Positions 43,333 to 52,142 of a stretch of DNA of 64,000 bases are shown here, in pieces. Position 1 is the first letter of the stretch. Each line of letters begins with the position of its first letter. A model generated the notes under the pieces. That model did no database searches. It saw only the letters and a program-made list of their open reading frames with translations, and was not told the origin of the DNA. Origin of the DNA: Bacillus alkalisoli. GTDB taxonomy: Bacteria; Bacillota; Bacilli; Bacillales; Bacillaceae_I. Position numbers and translations under genes: made by a program. The stretch spans positions 1,382,665 to 1,446,664 of the forward strand of contig NZ_KZ454944.1 in assembly GCF_002797415.1 (NCBI RefSeq), given 5' to 3'.

Positions 43333-43821
43333 TTATCTTGTAATGATTTCCGCAATTTCACGGTAAGACATGCCTGTTTGAATTTCATAAGTTCCTGCAC
43401 GTACTTTCTTCTCTAATCCAGCATCTCCTAGAAACTTAATAAAATCTTTTGCACTCTCAATCAATCCGTCTGACTCTAGTTGTTCTGCAGCAATTTGAGT
43501 AGGAACACCACTTTTTATTTCAAACGTATAAACTTTAGGTTCTTCCTCTACTTTTTCTTCTTCTTTCGGCTCTTCAGAATCCTTTGGAGATTCTTCAGCT
43601 ACTTCAGCCTCTTGTTCTTCTACCTTTTCTTCTTCCATAGAAGGTAATAGACTATCATATTCTTCTTTTGTTAACAAAAAAAGATTATTTTCTGCAACAT
43701 AAGACTGAATTTGTTCTTCTGTTAGGGCTACTTCTTTTTTTCCTTCAATAGTGTAAGCACATCCAGTTACGCCGGTTGCAAAAAGAATTCCAACTGCTAA
43801 TGCTCGGAAAGTCGTCTTCAT
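43333..43821 (-). CDS. Lipoprotein with MltG/YceG-like C-terminal domain
   Basis: A 162-residue lipoprotein (lipobox GVTGC, Cys21). After a helical segment (EEQIQSYVAENNLFLLTKEE) comes a repetitive acidic linker of Glu, Lys and Pro (about 63-95) and then a domain beginning VYTFEIKSGVPTQIAAEQLE and ending RAGTYEIQTGMSYREIAEII, which resembles the LysM-like subdomain of the MltG family. The catalytic transglycosylase part is missing, so it is not an enzyme as it stands. It overlaps the upstream gene by 4 bases. Confidence 0.75.
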   Translation of the reverse strand: MKTTFRALAVGILFATGVTGCAYTIEGKKEVALTEEQIQSYVAENNLFLLTKEEYDSLLPSMEEEKVEEQEAEVAEESPKDSEEPKEEEKVEEEPKVYTFEIKSGVPTQIAAEQLESDGLIESAKDFIKFLGDAGLEKKVRAGTYEIQTGMSYREIAEIITR

Positions 43822-44201
43822 GACGTTTGTTTTCCTTTCATTTTAGCTTTCATGATGGCACGTTCTACTTTATCCATCGGAATAGAAGTAAATTGTGTTA
43901 TTTGCTCTGCCTTATAACCTTTATGAAATAAAGAAATAATAATCTCTTCATCACTTACATTTTCACTTTTTTCAACAGAAGGTTTGGATGCTTTTTTGAC
44001 TGTCATTTTTGATGTTGGCCCAACAAGTAATTCCTCTTCTAATACTTTCATTCTTCTTTCAATCTTGTACTTATCTTGAACAACGTCCATAGATAATTGT
44101 TCGAACTCTTCCTCTAAATCTTTTACTCTATCTTTTTGTAAGAAAGATAGACCAATAATTACTAGAGAAGCGATAACTAAAAAGATACTAGCAAATAACA
44201 T
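43818..44201 (-). CDS. Membrane-anchored coiled-coil protein
   Basis: A 127-residue protein: one N-terminal membrane helix (about 2-21), a charged coiled coil (about 26-62; KDLEEEFEQLSMDVVQDKYK), a linker, and a C-terminal helical region EEIIISLFHKGYKAEQITQF that looks like a small HTH-type fold. Its stop overlaps the lipoprotein start (ATGA-like, 4 bases), so the pair is cotranscribed and may work together at the membrane. Not recognised. Confidence 0.72.
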   Translation of the reverse strand: MLFASIFLVIASLVIIGLSFLQKDRVKDLEEEFEQLSMDVVQDKYKIERRMKVLEEELLVGPTSKMTVKKASKPSVEKSENVSDEEIIISLFHKGYKAEQITQFTSIPMDKVERAIMKAKMKGKQTS

Positions 44202-44353
44202 GTGGTCACCTCATAAAAAAATTTAATAAACTATAAGTACACTTATTACCATCCATACTATTCGAACTCGGGTTTCTATTTTTGTCTGTACAACCATAAT
44301 TATTTTACACGAAAAGACAAGTTCCGACAAAACCTTTTGTTGAGAAAGAAGAT

Positions 44354-44830
44354 ATGCAAGTGATACGATTGGAAGGAAAGGTAGGTAATAGACAAATGAA
44401 TCATGTTGCTATACGTACTTCAGAGCACTTTCCAACATTACATATTTCATGGGATTTACCGTTATGGAAATTTACATATTTAGAAACCTTCTTTAATCGT
44501 CCATTAGATTCTCTAACTAGTATTGTGAGGGTTTATAAAACAGATAATAAGCCTCCATACAAGTATGTTTCGTATTTGCAAAAACGAATTAACATGGATG
44601 AAAAAGAAATCGATGTCGAAGTAGAAGATAACGAACAATACATAGTAGAACTTCTCTTCACTGATAATGAATGTTTCCTTCCAATTGAAAAATCAATAAT
44701 TATTTCAATGCAAAACAAAACCAAATCTAATACCCCAACTTTAAACTGGATCACAAATGAAAAAAGCAGCAATTGGCGAAATAACTTTTCTACCTATACC
44801 TACTATAACATCTCTAATGAGGATGATTAA
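44354..44830 (+). CDS. DUF4912-like protein
   Basis: A 158-residue soluble protein. The middle (ISWDLPLWKFTYLETFF, ..SIVRVYKTD.., then IDVEVEDNEQYIVELLF) has the beta-sandwich pattern of DUF4912, which often sits beside glucan-synthesis genes. A polar tail rich in Asn and Ser follows. The ATG has only a weak GAGAAAGAAG upstream. It ends one base before the glycosyltransferase start. Family assignment is tentative. Confidence 0.6.
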   Translation: MQVIRLEGKVGNRQMNHVAIRTSEHFPTLHISWDLPLWKFTYLETFFNRPLDSLTSIVRVYKTDNKPPYKYVSYLQKRINMDEKEIDVEVEDNEQYIVELLFTDNECFLPIEKSIIISMQNKTKSNTPTLNWITNEKSSNWRNNFSTYTYYNISNEDD

Positions 44831-44831
44831 T

Positions 44832-46028
44832 ATGAGTTCAACAATTACCACTATGTTACAACCTTCCTATGAACAAAAAAGAAAGATTCTAATCCTATCT
44901 TCAGAGTACCCTCCAAACATGGAAGGAGGGCTTGGAACACATGTAGAAGGACTAAGTAGTTTTTTAGCAAAAGATTACGTAGTGCATGTCATCACACCAA
45001 ATATACTGGGTGCGCCATCCTATCAACTGTATAAAGAAGTCCATGTTCATCGAGTTGACACTATTAATAATGAAAGTGAACATTTAATAGAATGGATTGG
45101 TCAAGTGAATATAGCTATTGTGGAAAAGGTGTTAGAGTTACGTAGTGAGCATAGCTTTCAATTAATACACGCTCACGATTGGCTCGTTGGATATGCAGCC
45201 ATAACATTGAAGGTAGAGTGTAATGTACCATTAATTATAACCATCCATTCGACAGAATATGGTCGTAGTAAAGTAAATGGATTTATTGGAGATATTCAAC
45301 ATAAAATTAACGAGATAGAAAGTTTACTATTGAAAAAGTCTGACAAGATAATTGTTTGCAGTAAAGGTATGTTAGATGAAGTGTGTTTTATAGAGGAAGT
45401 TAAGGGAAAAACAACTATTATTCCTAATGGGATACAAATAGAAGAACAAAACCGGTCTTCTAGTAATCCATCATATTTAGAAAAGAAGAAAGTAGTCTTA
45501 GCAATAGGAAGGTTGGTTCCAGAAAAAGGTTTTCAACATCTTGTACAAGCTGCAGCAATTGTATCCAATCAAATAGAAGATGTGTTATTTGTTTTAGCAG
45601 GAGTAGGTCCAATGAAAAAAAATCTTGAAAAACAAGTAAAAAGACTAGGTTTAGAGTCATCCTTTCTATTTGTAGGGTACGTGAAAAGTGCTGAGAAGAA
45701 AGCATTGATACAAAGTAGTGATGTAGTTGTTATACCTAGTTTATATGAACCGTTTGGAATTGTTGCGATTGAAGCGATGAAAGAACGTAAACCGGTCATT
45801 GCTGCCTCTATTGGTGGATTAAAATCAATCATTAAACATGAGCATGACGGACTCCTAGTAGAATGTACAAACCGAAATGAACTCGCTCAGGCCATAAGTC
45901 GTATTTTACATAATGAACAAGAATCTGCCACATTTGGGGAGCATGCGTATGAAAAAGTTAGAATACACTATAGTTGGAAACGGGTGATAACATTAACAAA
46001 AAGTGTATATAATCATGTATTACGTTAA
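44832..46028 (+). CDS. yqgM: GT4/GT5-type glycosyltransferase (YqgM-like)
   Basis: A 398-residue GT-B fold glycosyltransferase from the ATG at 44832 (GAGGATG upstream; a start at 44757 lies inside the preceding gene). The N-terminal SSEYPPNMEGGLGTHVEGLS and LIHAHDWLVGYAA recall glycogen-synthase-like enzymes; the C-terminal nucleotide-sugar motif is PSLYEPFGIVAIEAMKERKP. It sits in the yqgM position and forms an operon with a DUF4912-like protein and a nucleotidyltransferase, suggesting a small polysaccharide or glycoside pathway. Confidence 0.88.
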   Translation: MSSTITTMLQPSYEQKRKILILSSEYPPNMEGGLGTHVEGLSSFLAKDYVVHVITPNILGAPSYQLYKEVHVHRVDTINNESEHLIEWIGQVNIAIVEKVLELRSEHSFQLIHAHDWLVGYAAITLKVECNVPLIITIHSTEYGRSKVNGFIGDIQHKINEIESLLLKKSDKIIVCSKGMLDEVCFIEEVKGKTTIIPNGIQIEEQNRSSSNPSYLEKKKVVLAIGRLVPEKGFQHLVQAAAIVSNQIEDVLFVLAGVGPMKKNLEKQVKRLGLESSFLFVGYVKSAEKKALIQSSDVVVIPSLYEPFGIVAIEAMKERKPVIAASIGGLKSIIKHEHDGLLVECTNRNELAQAISRILHNEQESATFGEHAYEKVRIHYSWKRVITLTKSVYNHVLR

Positions 46029-46039
46029 AATGGGGGTAG

Positions 46040-46843
46040 GTGAATGTGAAGGCGGTTATTTTAGCAGGAGGGCTTGGTACGAGGCTATTACCGTTAACAG
46101 AAACAACACCGAAACCATTAGTGCCATTACAAAATAAACCTGTTATGGAGTATAGTATTGAACTATTAAAAAAACATGGAATAACAGAAATTATTGTAAC
46201 AATTTGCTATTTAAGTGAGAAAATTAAAAATTATTTCGGTGATGGTTCAAAATGGGGAGTACACATTACGTATGTGGAAGAAATAGAGCCACTTGGAACA
46301 GCAGGTTGTGTTAAATTTGCTAAAATATTTTTAGAAGATACGTTCTTAGTCATTAGTGGAGATGCATTAACTGATTTTAATTTACAAAAGGGAATTGATT
46401 TTCACGAGAAGCACGAAGCATTAATGACAATCTTTATGGCTAAAACGAAATATCCAACTTACTACGGAATTATGAAAGTAAATGCAGATGGTGAAATCAT
46501 TGCGTTTAAAGAAAAACCAAAAAGTAATGAGGTTTTTAGTAATATAGTCAATACAGGAATATACGTAGTAAATCCGAAAATATTTTCTTACTTTCCAAAT
46601 AAAGAAGCGATCGATTTCAGCAAAGATATATTACCTATTCTTTTACAAAATGGGAGTAAAATCATCGGTTATTTAGCAGAAGGGTATTGGATAGATATAG
46701 GCAATCATGCTCAATACGAACAGGCAAAGGAAGATCTAAAGCAAAATAAAGTTAGTGTGATAGAGAATGAAGGACAAATGTTTTCAACGCGTTTATGGAA
46801 GATGATTATGAAGAAAAAGCAAAAGAAAAAAGAAATAAAATAA
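46040..46843 (+). CDS. Sugar-1-phosphate nucleotidyltransferase
   Basis: A 267-residue NTP-transferase of the RmlA/ManC/GlgC class. The activation loop [20 protein letters not shown], base site [11 protein letters not shown], metal aspartate in VISGDALTD and the substrate loop [12 protein letters not shown] are present. It starts at GTG 46040 after GGGGGTAG, 12 bases after the glycosyltransferase stop. It would make the activated sugar used by that enzyme; the sugar and base are not clear. Confidence 0.88.
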   Translation: MNVKAVILAGGLGTRLLPLTETTPKPLVPLQNKPVMEYSIELLKKHGITEIIVTICYLSEKIKNYFGDGSKWGVHITYVEEIEPLGTAGCVKFAKIFLEDTFLVISGDALTDFNLQKGIDFHEKHEALMTIFMAKTKYPTYYGIMKVNADGEIIAFKEKPKSNEVFSNIVNTGIYVVNPKIFSYFPNKEAIDFSKDILPILLQNGSKIIGYLAEGYWIDIGNHAQYEQAKEDLKQNKVSVIENEGQMFSTRLWKMIMKKKQKKKEIK

Positions 46844-46872
46844 GCAGTAGGAAGACCTACTGCTTACTTTGT
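46843..46872 (+). terminator. Terminator of the glycosyltransferase operon
   Basis: AGCAGTAGG pairs with CCTACTGCT; only a short T run follows, and it overlaps the rpmG end, so it may serve both strands. Confidence 0.65.
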
Positions 46873-47013
46873 TTCACGGTGAACTGTTACCTTTTTTAAT
46901 CTTGGGCTATATTTCTTAAGCTCAAGACGATCTGGGTTGTTACGTTTATTTTTAGTAGTGATGTAGTTACGGTCACCACTCTCAGTGCAAGCTAAAGTTA
47001 CTTGTACACGCAT
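46864..47013 (-). CDS. rpmG: 50S ribosomal protein L33 (zinc-free form)
   Basis: A 49-residue ribosomal protein starting [20 protein letters not shown] and ending TVHRETK. The four zinc cysteines of the C+ form are absent: the first pair is ACTES instead of a CxxC, and the second is KKYSPRLKK. It is therefore the C-minus paralogue, which in Bacilli typically replaces the zinc form when zinc is scarce. GGAGGG lies 7 bases upstream. No Zur box is apparent in front. Confidence 0.95.
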   Translation of the reverse strand: MRVQVTLACTESGDRNYITTKNKRNNPDRLELKKYSPRLKKVTVHRETK

Positions 47014-47164
47014 CTTTATCCCTCCAAACTTTTCAAGCTTCTATTCAGACTTTACTATAATATCACTTATCTAAAAGAAATACCAGTCATTTTTTCAGGA
47101 GAATTATATTTCTTTCCTGTTAAGCTATGTCAAAGCTTAGTGGTGATTTATAAATACTTGTACT

Positions 47165-47320
47165 TGTTGATTTCCGTGCAAGGCTGAGACTCCTGCGGGA
47201 GAAGCGGGGTGCGGGAGACCACACAGGCGCTTGCGCCGAGGAGTAAGTTTTTTCACGACAGTGAAAATAACCTTCCTTTTTACCGCCCGCGGAAAGCGAA
47301 GCCTTGCACGGAAATCAACA
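47165..47320 (+). repeat. GC-rich structured repeat, copy 4
   Basis: Perfect 21-base terminal inverted repeat: TGTTGATTTCCGTGCAAGGC(T) against its complement at 47300-47320. Core blocks are GAGACTCCTGCGGGAGAAGC, GGGAGACCACACAGGCG, GCGCCGAGGAGTAAG and CCCGCGGAAAGCGAA. It includes the TTCACGACAGTGAAAATAAC insert also seen in copy 3. Nothing else is recognisable in 47014-47443. Confidence 0.92.
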
Positions 47321-47443
47321 GCGAACTTTAACATAGCATCCTGTTAAAGGTTTAATCAATCAAACATACAGCATTATGGTTGATGCTCTCCTAATAAAAA
47401 CGATACTATTATAGTATTAAATGTTAAATAAAAGGAGAATAAC

Positions 47444-48010
47444 ATGAAAGAGATAAAAAATAAACTTAGAAAAGAAATGAAAGCAAAGCTCAAATGTTAC
47501 ACAGAGCAAGAACATACAAATATGTCTACATACATACAAAAACACCTTTTTGAAACAAAACAGTGGCAAGATGCTAAAACTATCGGAATTACGGTATCAC
47601 GATTTCCAGAAGTGCGTACAGATGAGATTATCGAAAAAGCTTGGAACGAAGGAAAGAAAATTGCAGTGCCTAAATGTAATCCAACATCTAGTACGATGGA
47701 CTTCTATGAAATTGTAAGCTTTCACGAATTAGAAGTAGTTTATTTTGGACTAAGAGAACCGATAGTGAGTAAAACAAAATATGTACCGCCATCAGAAATA
47801 GATTTAATAATCGTACCAGGTCTTATTTTTGATAAAGAAGGTTACCGCATTGGTTTTGGTGGTGGATATTTTGATCGTTATCTACAAAAATTCCACGGCC
47901 GAAAAATCTCTTTAGCATTTTATACTCAAGTTAACGAAGAAGTTCCAAGAGAAAGCTTTGATATTCCAGTGGAAGCAATTATTACGAACGAAGGTGTTCT
48001 TACGTGTTAA
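47444..48010 (+). CDS. yqgN: 5-formyltetrahydrofolate cyclo-ligase
   Basis: A folate enzyme of 188 residues making 5,10-methenyl-THF from 5-formyl-THF with ATP. The N-terminal basic helix KLRKEMKAKLK and the C-terminal signature VPGLIFDKEGYRIGFGGGYF are diagnostic. AAAGGAG sets the ATG. It overlaps the next gene by 7 bases and keeps the yqgN position. Confidence 0.93.
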   Translation: MKEIKNKLRKEMKAKLKCYTEQEHTNMSTYIQKHLFETKQWQDAKTIGITVSRFPEVRTDEIIEKAWNEGKKIAVPKCNPTSSTMDFYEIVSFHELEVVYFGLREPIVSKTKYVPPSEIDLIIVPGLIFDKEGYRIGFGGGYFDRYLQKFHGRKISLAFYTQVNEEVPRESFDIPVEAIITNEGVLTC

Positions 48011-48789
48011 GTAATCCAATCCTTATGATCTCTGGTATTGTTTTCGTTGCTGTTATAGGATATTTATTAAAAGCATTAAGTTTTTCAGGAGCTATCGGAA
48101 CCATTATCGTTGGTTGCTTCATTTCATTAGGATTTAAAGGAGAAGGGCTGTTACTCATTGGTGCTTTTTTTGCAAGCTCAAGTCTATGGAGCAAAATCAA
48201 AAAGAAGCAAAAAACATCCGGAATTATTCAAAAAGGTAGTAGACGAGATATCATTCAAGTCTTTGCAAACGGCGCAATACCGGCTAGTTTAAGTTTGGTT
48301 TATTATCTGTACCCACATGAATGGATTTTAGTCGGTTTTATAACAGCTATCGCTGTAGCGAATTCGGATACTTGGGCTTCTGAAATAGGGCCTTTTAGCA
48401 AAACGAAACCGATACATATTCTCACTTTAAGAAAAGTAGAAGCAGGAACATCAGGTGCGGTATCGAATCTAGGAACAATTGCCAGTTTTCTTGGTTCATT
48501 ATTTATTGCAATTATTGGCCTTTTACTTTTTGAGGTGGGTTATATAATGGCAGGGTGGATTACGTTGTTTGGAATGGTAGGTTGTTTTCTGGATACGATA
48601 GTAGGTGCTACTGTTCAAGCACAATATACGTGCAAAAAGTGTGGGCAAACAACAGAACTTACAGAACATTGTAAAGAAAGTACGGTATTAACAAAAGGAA
48701 TACGAATAGTAAACAATGATTTGGTAAATGTAATGGCGATCATCCTAGCAACAACAGTATCTATGCTGGGTTGGAAAATGCTGTTTTGA
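48004..48789 (+). CDS. DUF92-family membrane protein
   Basis: A 261-residue polytopic protein of the DUF92/VTE6 family, whose plant members act on phytyl phosphate. Typical features are GAIGTIIVGCFISLGFKGEG, NSDTWASEIGPFSKTKP and LRKVEAGTSGAVSNLGT. Seven hydrophobic segments and a cysteine pair TCKKCGQTTELTEHC near the C-terminus. GTG start 48004 lies inside the end of yqgN with GAAGGTG upstream, so it is coupled to it. Confidence 0.85.
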   Translation: MLSNPILMISGIVFVAVIGYLLKALSFSGAIGTIIVGCFISLGFKGEGLLLIGAFFASSSLWSKIKKKQKTSGIIQKGSRRDIIQVFANGAIPASLSLVYYLYPHEWILVGFITAIAVANSDTWASEIGPFSKTKPIHILTLRKVEAGTSGAVSNLGTIASFLGSLFIAIIGLLLFEVGYIMAGWITLFGMVGCFLDTIVGATVQAQYTCKKCGQTTELTEHCKESTVLTKGIRIVNNDLVNVMAIILATTVSMLGWKMLF

Positions 48790-48812
48790 AAATGTAACAA
48801 AATCGCTTTAAT

Positions 48813-48830
48813 TTGTTCAGTGCTTCACAA
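48813..48830 (+). promoter_or_regulatory. Rex-type operator of ldh
   Basis: TTGTTCAGTGCTTCACAA fits the 18-base Rex consensus TTGTGAA-N4-TTCACAA with two mismatches in the left half. It overlaps the expected -35 region of the promoter with TATAAT at 48841-48846. Rex senses NADH/NAD and represses lactate dehydrogenase in Firmicutes. Confidence 0.7.
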
Positions 48831-48856
48831 TCTTTTTTAGTATAATAAAGTCATAG

Positions 48857-49834
<978 letters not shown>

Positions 49835-49881
49835 AAATTAAAGTATGCTTTATATAACTTGTTATGAAAATATGTGTTAAA

Positions 49882-49900
49882 GATGATGATTATCATTAAT
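49882..49900 (+). promoter_or_regulatory. Fur-box-like sequence without an obvious target
   Basis: GATGATGATTATCATTAAT equals the 19-base Fur consensus at 16 positions. The next gene downstream is the small yqgO, 227 bases on, behind a repeat and a terminator. Confidence 0.25.
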
Positions 49901-49910
49901 TACTAAAATA

Positions 49911-50040
49911 GCTGTTGATTTTCGTGCAAGACTGAGACTCCTGCGGGAAAAGCGGGGAGCGGGAGACCCCACAGGCGCAAGCGCCGAGGAGGCTCCCGGC
50001 CCGCCCGCGGAAAGCGAAGTCTTGCGCGGAAATCAACAGC
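49911..50040 (+). repeat. GC-rich structured repeat, copy 5
   Basis: GCTGTTGATTTTCGTGCAAG... pairs with ...CTTGCGCGGAAATCAACAGC with two mismatches over 23 bases. The core is the cleanest of the family: GACTCCTGCGGGAAAAGCGG, GGGAGACCCCACAGGCGC, GCGCCGAGGAGGCTCCCGG, CCCGCGGAAAGCGAA. Confidence 0.92.
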
Positions 50041-50057
50041 GGTTTTTAAATAGTTAT

Positions 50058-50088
50058 AAAAAACATGCAGATTTAAGCATGTTTTTTT
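50058..50088 (+). terminator. Terminator, probably of ldh
   Basis: AAAACATGC pairs with GCATGTTTT around AGATTTAA, with a long T tract. Confidence 0.85.
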
Positions 50089-50126
50089 CTATTTGTAGCA
50101 ACCTAATGTGTAGGAGGGATTACAAT

Positions 50127-50312
50127 ATGATTAGTTCAATGACAAGAATGGTCTTTTTTGTACTTGCTATTTATGCTGCCTATCAAAACCGTTATAAAAT
50201 TTTAAACTACCTTCTCGGAATTAGTAGCATACGCCGATATGCAGTTCAGTTCGGGATGGACATACCATTTGTACGGGATAGACTAATGCAGTCTGTATTT
50301 CGTGGGCAATAA
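50127..50312 (+). CDS. yqgO: Small conserved protein (YqgO-like)
   Basis: A 61-residue protein from the ATG at 50127 (AGGAGGGATTACAAT upstream). A hydrophobic N-terminal helix (MTRMVFFVLAIYAAY) is followed by a basic, amphipathic C-terminal part. Size and position upstream of gluP match YqgO of B. subtilis. Function unknown. Confidence 0.75.
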   Translation: MISSMTRMVFFVLAIYAAYQNRYKILNYLLGISSIRRYAVQFGMDIPFVRDRLMQSVFRGQ

Positions 50313-50328
50313 AAGTGAATACTGGTTT

Positions 50329-50375
50329 AAAAAGCTAACTTCCTCCATATAATGTGAGAAGTTAGCTTTTATTTT
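50329..50375 (+). terminator. Terminator of yqgO
   Basis: AAAAGCTAACTTC pairs with GAAGTTAGCTTTT, then TATTTTT. Confidence 0.9.
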
Positions 50376-50425
50376 TACGCTTATTTTTTTACTTTATAAG
50401 AAGAAGAAACTAAAATGATAGTAGA

Positions 50426-50577
50426 TGAATCAATTTCATAATTACGGTTCGTTTAATGAAAAACGAATATTAGTGATATACAAAATAATATGTTCGTTTA
50501 TTAAGGTGTATAAATACAGAATACGATGCTATTATTCGTTTTTCGTTTAGTAGTCGTACATTATGAAACGGACTCGG
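50426..50577 (+). repeat. AT-rich inverted-repeat element, full copy G
   Basis: GAATCAATTTCATAATTACG at the left, complement of GAGTCCGTTTCATAATGTAC at the right. Its centre (ATAATATGTTCGTTTATTAA ... ATACGATGCTATTATTCG) is homologous to copy H. It fills the yqgO-gluP gap. Confidence 0.88.
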
Positions 50578-50618
50578 ATACCGAATCATTGGGAGAGAAG
50601 ATAAGGGGGTGTCTCATC

Positions 50619-52142
50619 ATGAAGATGGATACCGTATTTTGGAGAATCATTCATCAACTTGTTATTCAGCATGAATATCGATTAATTCATTTAGCAGAAA
50701 ATGAAAAAGAAATATGGCTAGAAGCTATTGAAAATAAACAGGCACCGATTGTAAGAGTAATAAGAACGGATTTAGATTGGAGCATGTGGTTGCAACGTGA
50801 CATTGAAAACACTGCTGTGAAAATGCATAATTTTCAAAAGCAACTCCGTAAAAGAAAGTTAGCGACTGTATCTATTTATGTTTCTACATATCCTCCTGTT
50901 GATGATTGGGAATTTAGAGTGGATAAACCATATAAATACGAAAATACAACATTATCATCAGTTATAGTGCATAGCCTAAACATCGAGCAGACTTGTAAAT
51001 CTATTTCTACACTTACCAATAAACAAATTACGATACAAGAAGAGATGGTGTTAGACGAACTTGCTCTAGAGCATTTAAAACATTCGGTTATTTCTGTCGC
51101 ACAAAAGCGAATAAGAAAAGTAAAGGAATTATTCCAGCATGGTCGTCCATTTTATACGTATATTTTCATTGCGATACAACTGTTTTTCTTTTACTTACTT
51201 GAAACCAATGGCGGTAGTCAAAATATTGAAACGCTTATTCAATATGGAGCAAAATATAATCCGCTTATATTAGAAGGGGAATGGTGGAGGTTTTTCACCC
51301 CGATTATTTTGCATATTGGAATCTTCCATTTATTAATGAATACGTTGGCGTTATACTATTTAGGAACTGCTGTAGAACGAATGTATGGGAGTGGAAGATT
51401 TTTATTTATTTATTTGTTTGCAGGATTTACCGGTACAGTTGCTAGCTTTGTTTTTACCCCTAGCATTTCAGCGGGGGCTTCGGGGGCGATTTTCGGCTGT
51501 TTTGGAGCTTTATTATACGTAGGAATCTCTCATCCTAAATTGTTTTTTAGAACGATGGGGACGAATATATTAGTATTAATTGGGATTAATATTTCACTTG
51601 GATTTGTTATTCCTGGTATTGATAATGCAGGTCATATCGGTGGATTAATAGGAGGTTTCCTTGCAGCAACTATCATTGCCTTACCAAAACAGAAATTATG
51701 GTTGTTACGCCTTGCGACACTCGTTATTTCCCTGGCTATTATTTTTCCATTTTTGGAATACGGCTATGCCAAAAATGAAAACGATCCACAAGTTGCTTTA
51801 GTAAAAGCACAACAATTAATGGAAGAAGAAAACTTCCAGGACGCTTATAGTATTCTATATCCAATAGCCTCAAATGAGGATGCTCCTGCAGAAGTATACT
51901 TTTATCTGTCGTATGTTGAGATAAAAATGGGTGAATTAGAAAGTGCACAAAAGCACCTCATAAAAGTAACAGAAATGGAACCAAACTTTCATGAGGCGCA
52001 TTTTAACTTAGCCATCCTATATATAGAGTTAAATGAGTTAGAACTCGCTTTAGAATCCGTGGAACGTGCCATAAACATAAAGCAGGAAGATTCTTACGTA
52101 AAGTTAAGAGATGAGATTAATCGTAAGAAATCTTCTGAATAA
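50619..52142 (+). CDS. gluP: Rhomboid intramembrane serine protease GluP/YqgP
   Basis: A 507-residue rhomboid protease from the ATG at 50619 (AAGGGGGTG upstream). A cytosolic N-terminal domain (about 1-170) precedes the membrane core: the loop-1 motif WWRFFTPIILHIGIFHLLMN, catalytic serine in GASGAIFGCFG and histidine in NAGHIGGLIGG. Three C-terminal TPR-like repeats (about 395-500) follow. In B. subtilis YqgP takes part in membrane protein quality control. It overlaps the opposite-strand gene at 52117 by 26 bases. Confidence 0.93.
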   Translation: MKMDTVFWRIIHQLVIQHEYRLIHLAENEKEIWLEAIENKQAPIVRVIRTDLDWSMWLQRDIENTAVKMHNFQKQLRKRKLATVSIYVSTYPPVDDWEFRVDKPYKYENTTLSSVIVHSLNIEQTCKSISTLTNKQITIQEEMVLDELALEHLKHSVISVAQKRIRKVKELFQHGRPFYTYIFIAIQLFFFYLLETNGGSQNIETLIQYGAKYNPLILEGEWWRFFTPIILHIGIFHLLMNTLALYYLGTAVERMYGSGRFLFIYLFAGFTGTVASFVFTPSISAGASGAIFGCFGALLYVGISHPKLFFRTMGTNILVLIGINISLGFVIPGIDNAGHIGGLIGGFLAATIIALPKQKLWLLRLATLVISLAIIFPFLEYGYAKNENDPQVALVKAQQLMEEENFQDAYSILYPIASNEDAPAEVYFYLSYVEIKMGELESAQKHLIKVTEMEPNFHEAHFNLAILYIELNELELALESVERAINIKQEDSYVKLRDEINRKKSSE

